NCBI GenBank assembly: GCA_022573605.1
Contig: JACZTQ010000197.1
Location: 1 to 6,207, forward strand
Length of the DNA: 6,207 nucleotides
DNA from: Pseudomonadota bacterium
GTDB lineage: Bacteria; Pseudomonadota; Alphaproteobacteria; Rhodobacterales; Rhodobacteraceae
Direction: 5' to 3'
A program made the position numbers and the translations under genes. Shown piece by piece: positions 4,631 to 6,207 of this stretch (position 1 is its first letter; every line of letters begins with the position of its first letter). The notes beneath the pieces were generated by a model. It was not told where the DNA came from, did not search any database, and worked only from the letters and a program-made list of their open reading frames with translations.

Positions 4631-6207
4631 TCACGCCTTGAAGGTCACGCGGTCGAGATCGACCAGGCCGGGGATGCGGCTCACGGCCGGGAAGTTGATC
4701 TCCTTGCGGGTGACCTGGACATCGGGCGGATGATAGATGAAAACCATCGCCACCTTGTCCGAGGTGATCTTGTTGAGCTTCTGGACCAGCGCCTTGCGGG
4801 CGTCGGGATCGACCGTCACCGACTGTTCGGTGATCAGCGCATCGACCTCCTCGTCGGAGAAGAAGCCGAACGGCATCGCCGCCTTGTCGCGGTTGCGGCC
4901 GTTGAACTTCGAGTCGATCTGCATCCAGTCGACAACCCCGTCGTCGGGGTCGTAATCACCGCCGGAGCCGAGCCGGCAGAGATCGTAGTTCATGGTCTCG
5001 AACTGGTCGATCAGCACCGGGAAGTCCTTGGTGTCGAGCTCGATGTCGATGCCGAGGTTCTTCTTCAGGATGTTCTTGATGATCAGGCACTGGCGCCGGT
5101 TCGACGGGGTGTGCAGGAGCTTCAGGGTGGGGAACCCCTCGCCGCCCGGGAAGCCCGCGTCGGCCAGCAGCTTGCGCGCCTCGTCGAGATCGAAGCGCTG
5201 TTCCGAAGTCGCGTTGATGGCGTCGTCGAAATAGAACCCCATGGCCGGGTTGATGGTGCCGAAGGCCGGGATGCCGCGGCCGAACAGCGCCTGCTTGATG
5301 AACAGGTCGCGATCCAGCGCCTTGGCGATGGCCATGCGGACCTGGAAACCGGCCTCCTTCTTCAGCTCGGCCAGCGGCTTGTTGAAGTCGGGCACCTTCA
5401 TCGGCTCGCGCCACGGGTTCAGGAACACGCCCTGGAAGCCCGGGCCGGGCACGATGTGGACGTTGAGGTCCGGGTTGGCCTCGAACCGGTCGGTCAGCTC
5501 GGCCGCGATCGGGTTGCCGCCGATCAGCTGGATGTCGCCGGCCTCGATCGCGGCGGCGATCGGCTCGGGGTCGATGATCGGGATGATCACGACCTTGTCC
5601 AGCTTGGGCCGGTCGGGGTCGTAGTAGTCCTCGAAGCGCTCCAGCGTGATCGACTGGCCGAGCTGGTGGTCGGTGATCCGGAACGGGCCGGTGCCGACGG
5701 TCTTGAGGCCGTAGTCCGAGGTGCCCATGCTCTCGATGGCGCCGCGCGACACAATGGTCATGGCCCGGCCCGAGGCCCGCTCGAGGGTCTTGACCAGCAT
5801 CGAGGCCTGCGGTTTTTTCAGCGTGATCTTGACCTTGTGATCGGTGATCCGGACCACGTCGATGAAGTTGCCGACGACCCGGCTGTGGATCGACTTGTCC
5901 GGGTCCTTCGAGCGATTGTAGGTGTAGACCACGTCGTCGGCGGTGAAGGGGTCGCCGTTGTGGAAGGTGACGCCCTCGCGCAGGTTGAAGATGTATTCGG
6001 TGCCGGCGTCGTTGACCTCCCAGTCGATCGCCAGGTCGCCCTGGGCCTGGAGGTCCGGGTTGATATGGGTCAGCCCGCTCAGCACGTTGGAGGAAATCTG
6101 GAACAGCAGCACCTGGTTGATCTGGGCCGGGTCGATGGTGCGGAACTCGCCCACCCCCGACCAGCCGCAGCGCAGGGTGCCGCCCGAGGCCGCCGCGGCC
6201 GGGGCGA
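4631..6207 (-). CDS. Peptide-type ABC transporter substrate-binding protein, N-terminus cut by window edge
   Basis: Periplasmic solute receptor of the SBP_bac_5 (PF00496) family, the DppA/OppA/GsiB class. About 524 residues are visible; the frame is open to the right edge, so the start codon and most of the signal peptide lie outside. The first visible residues, APAAAASGGTLRCGWSG, look like the end of a signal peptide with an AxA-type cleavage site followed by the mature N-terminus. A GTG at 6154 could be mistaken for a start but would remove this region. Family marks are the ID-P-AQ opening, NLREGVTFHNGDPFTADDV (visible residues 74-92), GTGPFRI and later AIAKALDRDLFIKQALFG and the LLADAGFPGGEGFP block. 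A Cys in LRCGW is not in a lipobox, so the protein appears soluble. It is the first gene of the visible cluster and should deliver solute to the two permeases. The ligand could be a peptide, glutathione or another compound. Confidence 0.93.
   Translation of the reverse strand, partial: APAAAASGGTLRCGWSGVGEFRTIDPAQINQVLLFQISSNVLSGLTHINPDLQAQGDLAIDWEVNDAGTEYIFNLREGVTFHNGDPFTADDVVYTYNRSKDPDKSIHSRVVGNFIDVVRITDHKVKITLKKPQASMLVKTLERASGRAMTIVSRGAIESMGTSDYGLKTVGTGPFRITDHQLGQSITLERFEDYYDPDRPKLDKVVIIPIIDPEPIAAAIEAGDIQLIGGNPIAAELTDRFEANPDLNVHIVPGPGFQGVFLNPWREPMKVPDFNKPLAELKKEAGFQVRMAIAKALDRDLFIKQALFGRGIPAFGTINPAMGFYFDDAINATSEQRFDLDEARKLLADAGFPGGEGFPTLKLLHTPSNRRQCLIIKNILKKNLGIDIELDTKDFPVLIDQFETMNYDLCRLGSGGDYDPDDGVVDWMQIDSKFNGRNRDKAAMPFGFFSDEEVDALITEQSVTVDPDARKALVQKLNKITSDKVAMVFIYHPPDVQVTRKEINFPAVSRIPGLVDLDRVTFKA

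Noticed and set aside
5813..5818. Run of six T (A6 on the coding strand) in the binding-protein gene as a programmed slippage site
   Set aside because: It simply encodes Lys-Lys, the frame continues intact on both sides, and there is no stimulatory structure or alternative product in evidence.
6152..6154. GTG as the start of the substrate-binding protein
   Set aside because: The frame continues upstream with a signal-peptide-like AxA region and the mature N-terminal pattern, so the true start lies beyond the right edge.
1..6207. CRISPR arrays, tRNA or rRNA genes, insertion sequences, prophage or defence genes
   Set aside because: I saw no evenly spaced repeats with unique spacers, no tRNA-like fold or rRNA sequence, no transposase motifs and no defence-type domains; nearly all the window is filled by transporter and hydrolase genes.

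Overview
The window is a GC-rich stretch (above 65% by eye, not counted) with five protein genes, all on the minus strand. They are packed like one operon and are transcribed from right to left. The GC content, the third-position G/C codon use and the gene families suggest a proteobacterium, most likely an alphaproteobacterium. That placement is an inference from style, not from a marker gene.

In order of transcription: (1) 6207-4631, a periplasmic substrate-binding protein of the peptide/nickel (SBP_bac_5, DppA/OppA/GsiB-like) family, cut by the right window edge before its start codon; (2) 4630-4501, a 130-base spacer rich in inverted and direct GC repeats, including a strong hairpin; (3) 4500-3553, a DppB/GsiC-type permease; (4) 3553-2645, a DppC/GsiD-type permease whose ATG overlaps the previous TGA by one base; (5) 2634-1897, a DUF1028 protein, a predicted Ntn-hydrolase, whose Shine-Dalgarno sequence overlaps the stop of the permease gene; (6) 1895-99, a cytoplasmic gamma-glutamyltransferase-family protein, also an Ntn-hydrolase, starting one base after the DUF1028 stop; (7) 98-1, a short non-coding tail with a palindrome that could end the transcript or be a dispersed repeat. 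No ATPase gene (DppD/DppF or GsiA type) lies in the window.

The likely logic is uptake followed by cleavage. The binding protein captures a peptide-like or amide-bonded solute in the periplasm, the two permeases carry it across the inner membrane using ATPases encoded elsewhere, and two signal-less hydrolases of the Ntn fold act on it in the cytoplasm. The GGT-like protein keeps the catalytic threonine (Thr408) and the glycine pair, but lacks several residues that hold the gamma-glutamyl group in E. coli GGT, so its substrate may not be a gamma-glutamyl compound. The layout resembles E. coli iaaA-gsiABCD (an Ntn-type peptidase with a glutathione importer), but the real solute cannot be read from this sequence. 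The genes belong to known families; what is uncharacterised is the pathway they form together. I saw no tRNA, rRNA, CRISPR array, insertion sequence or prophage gene.
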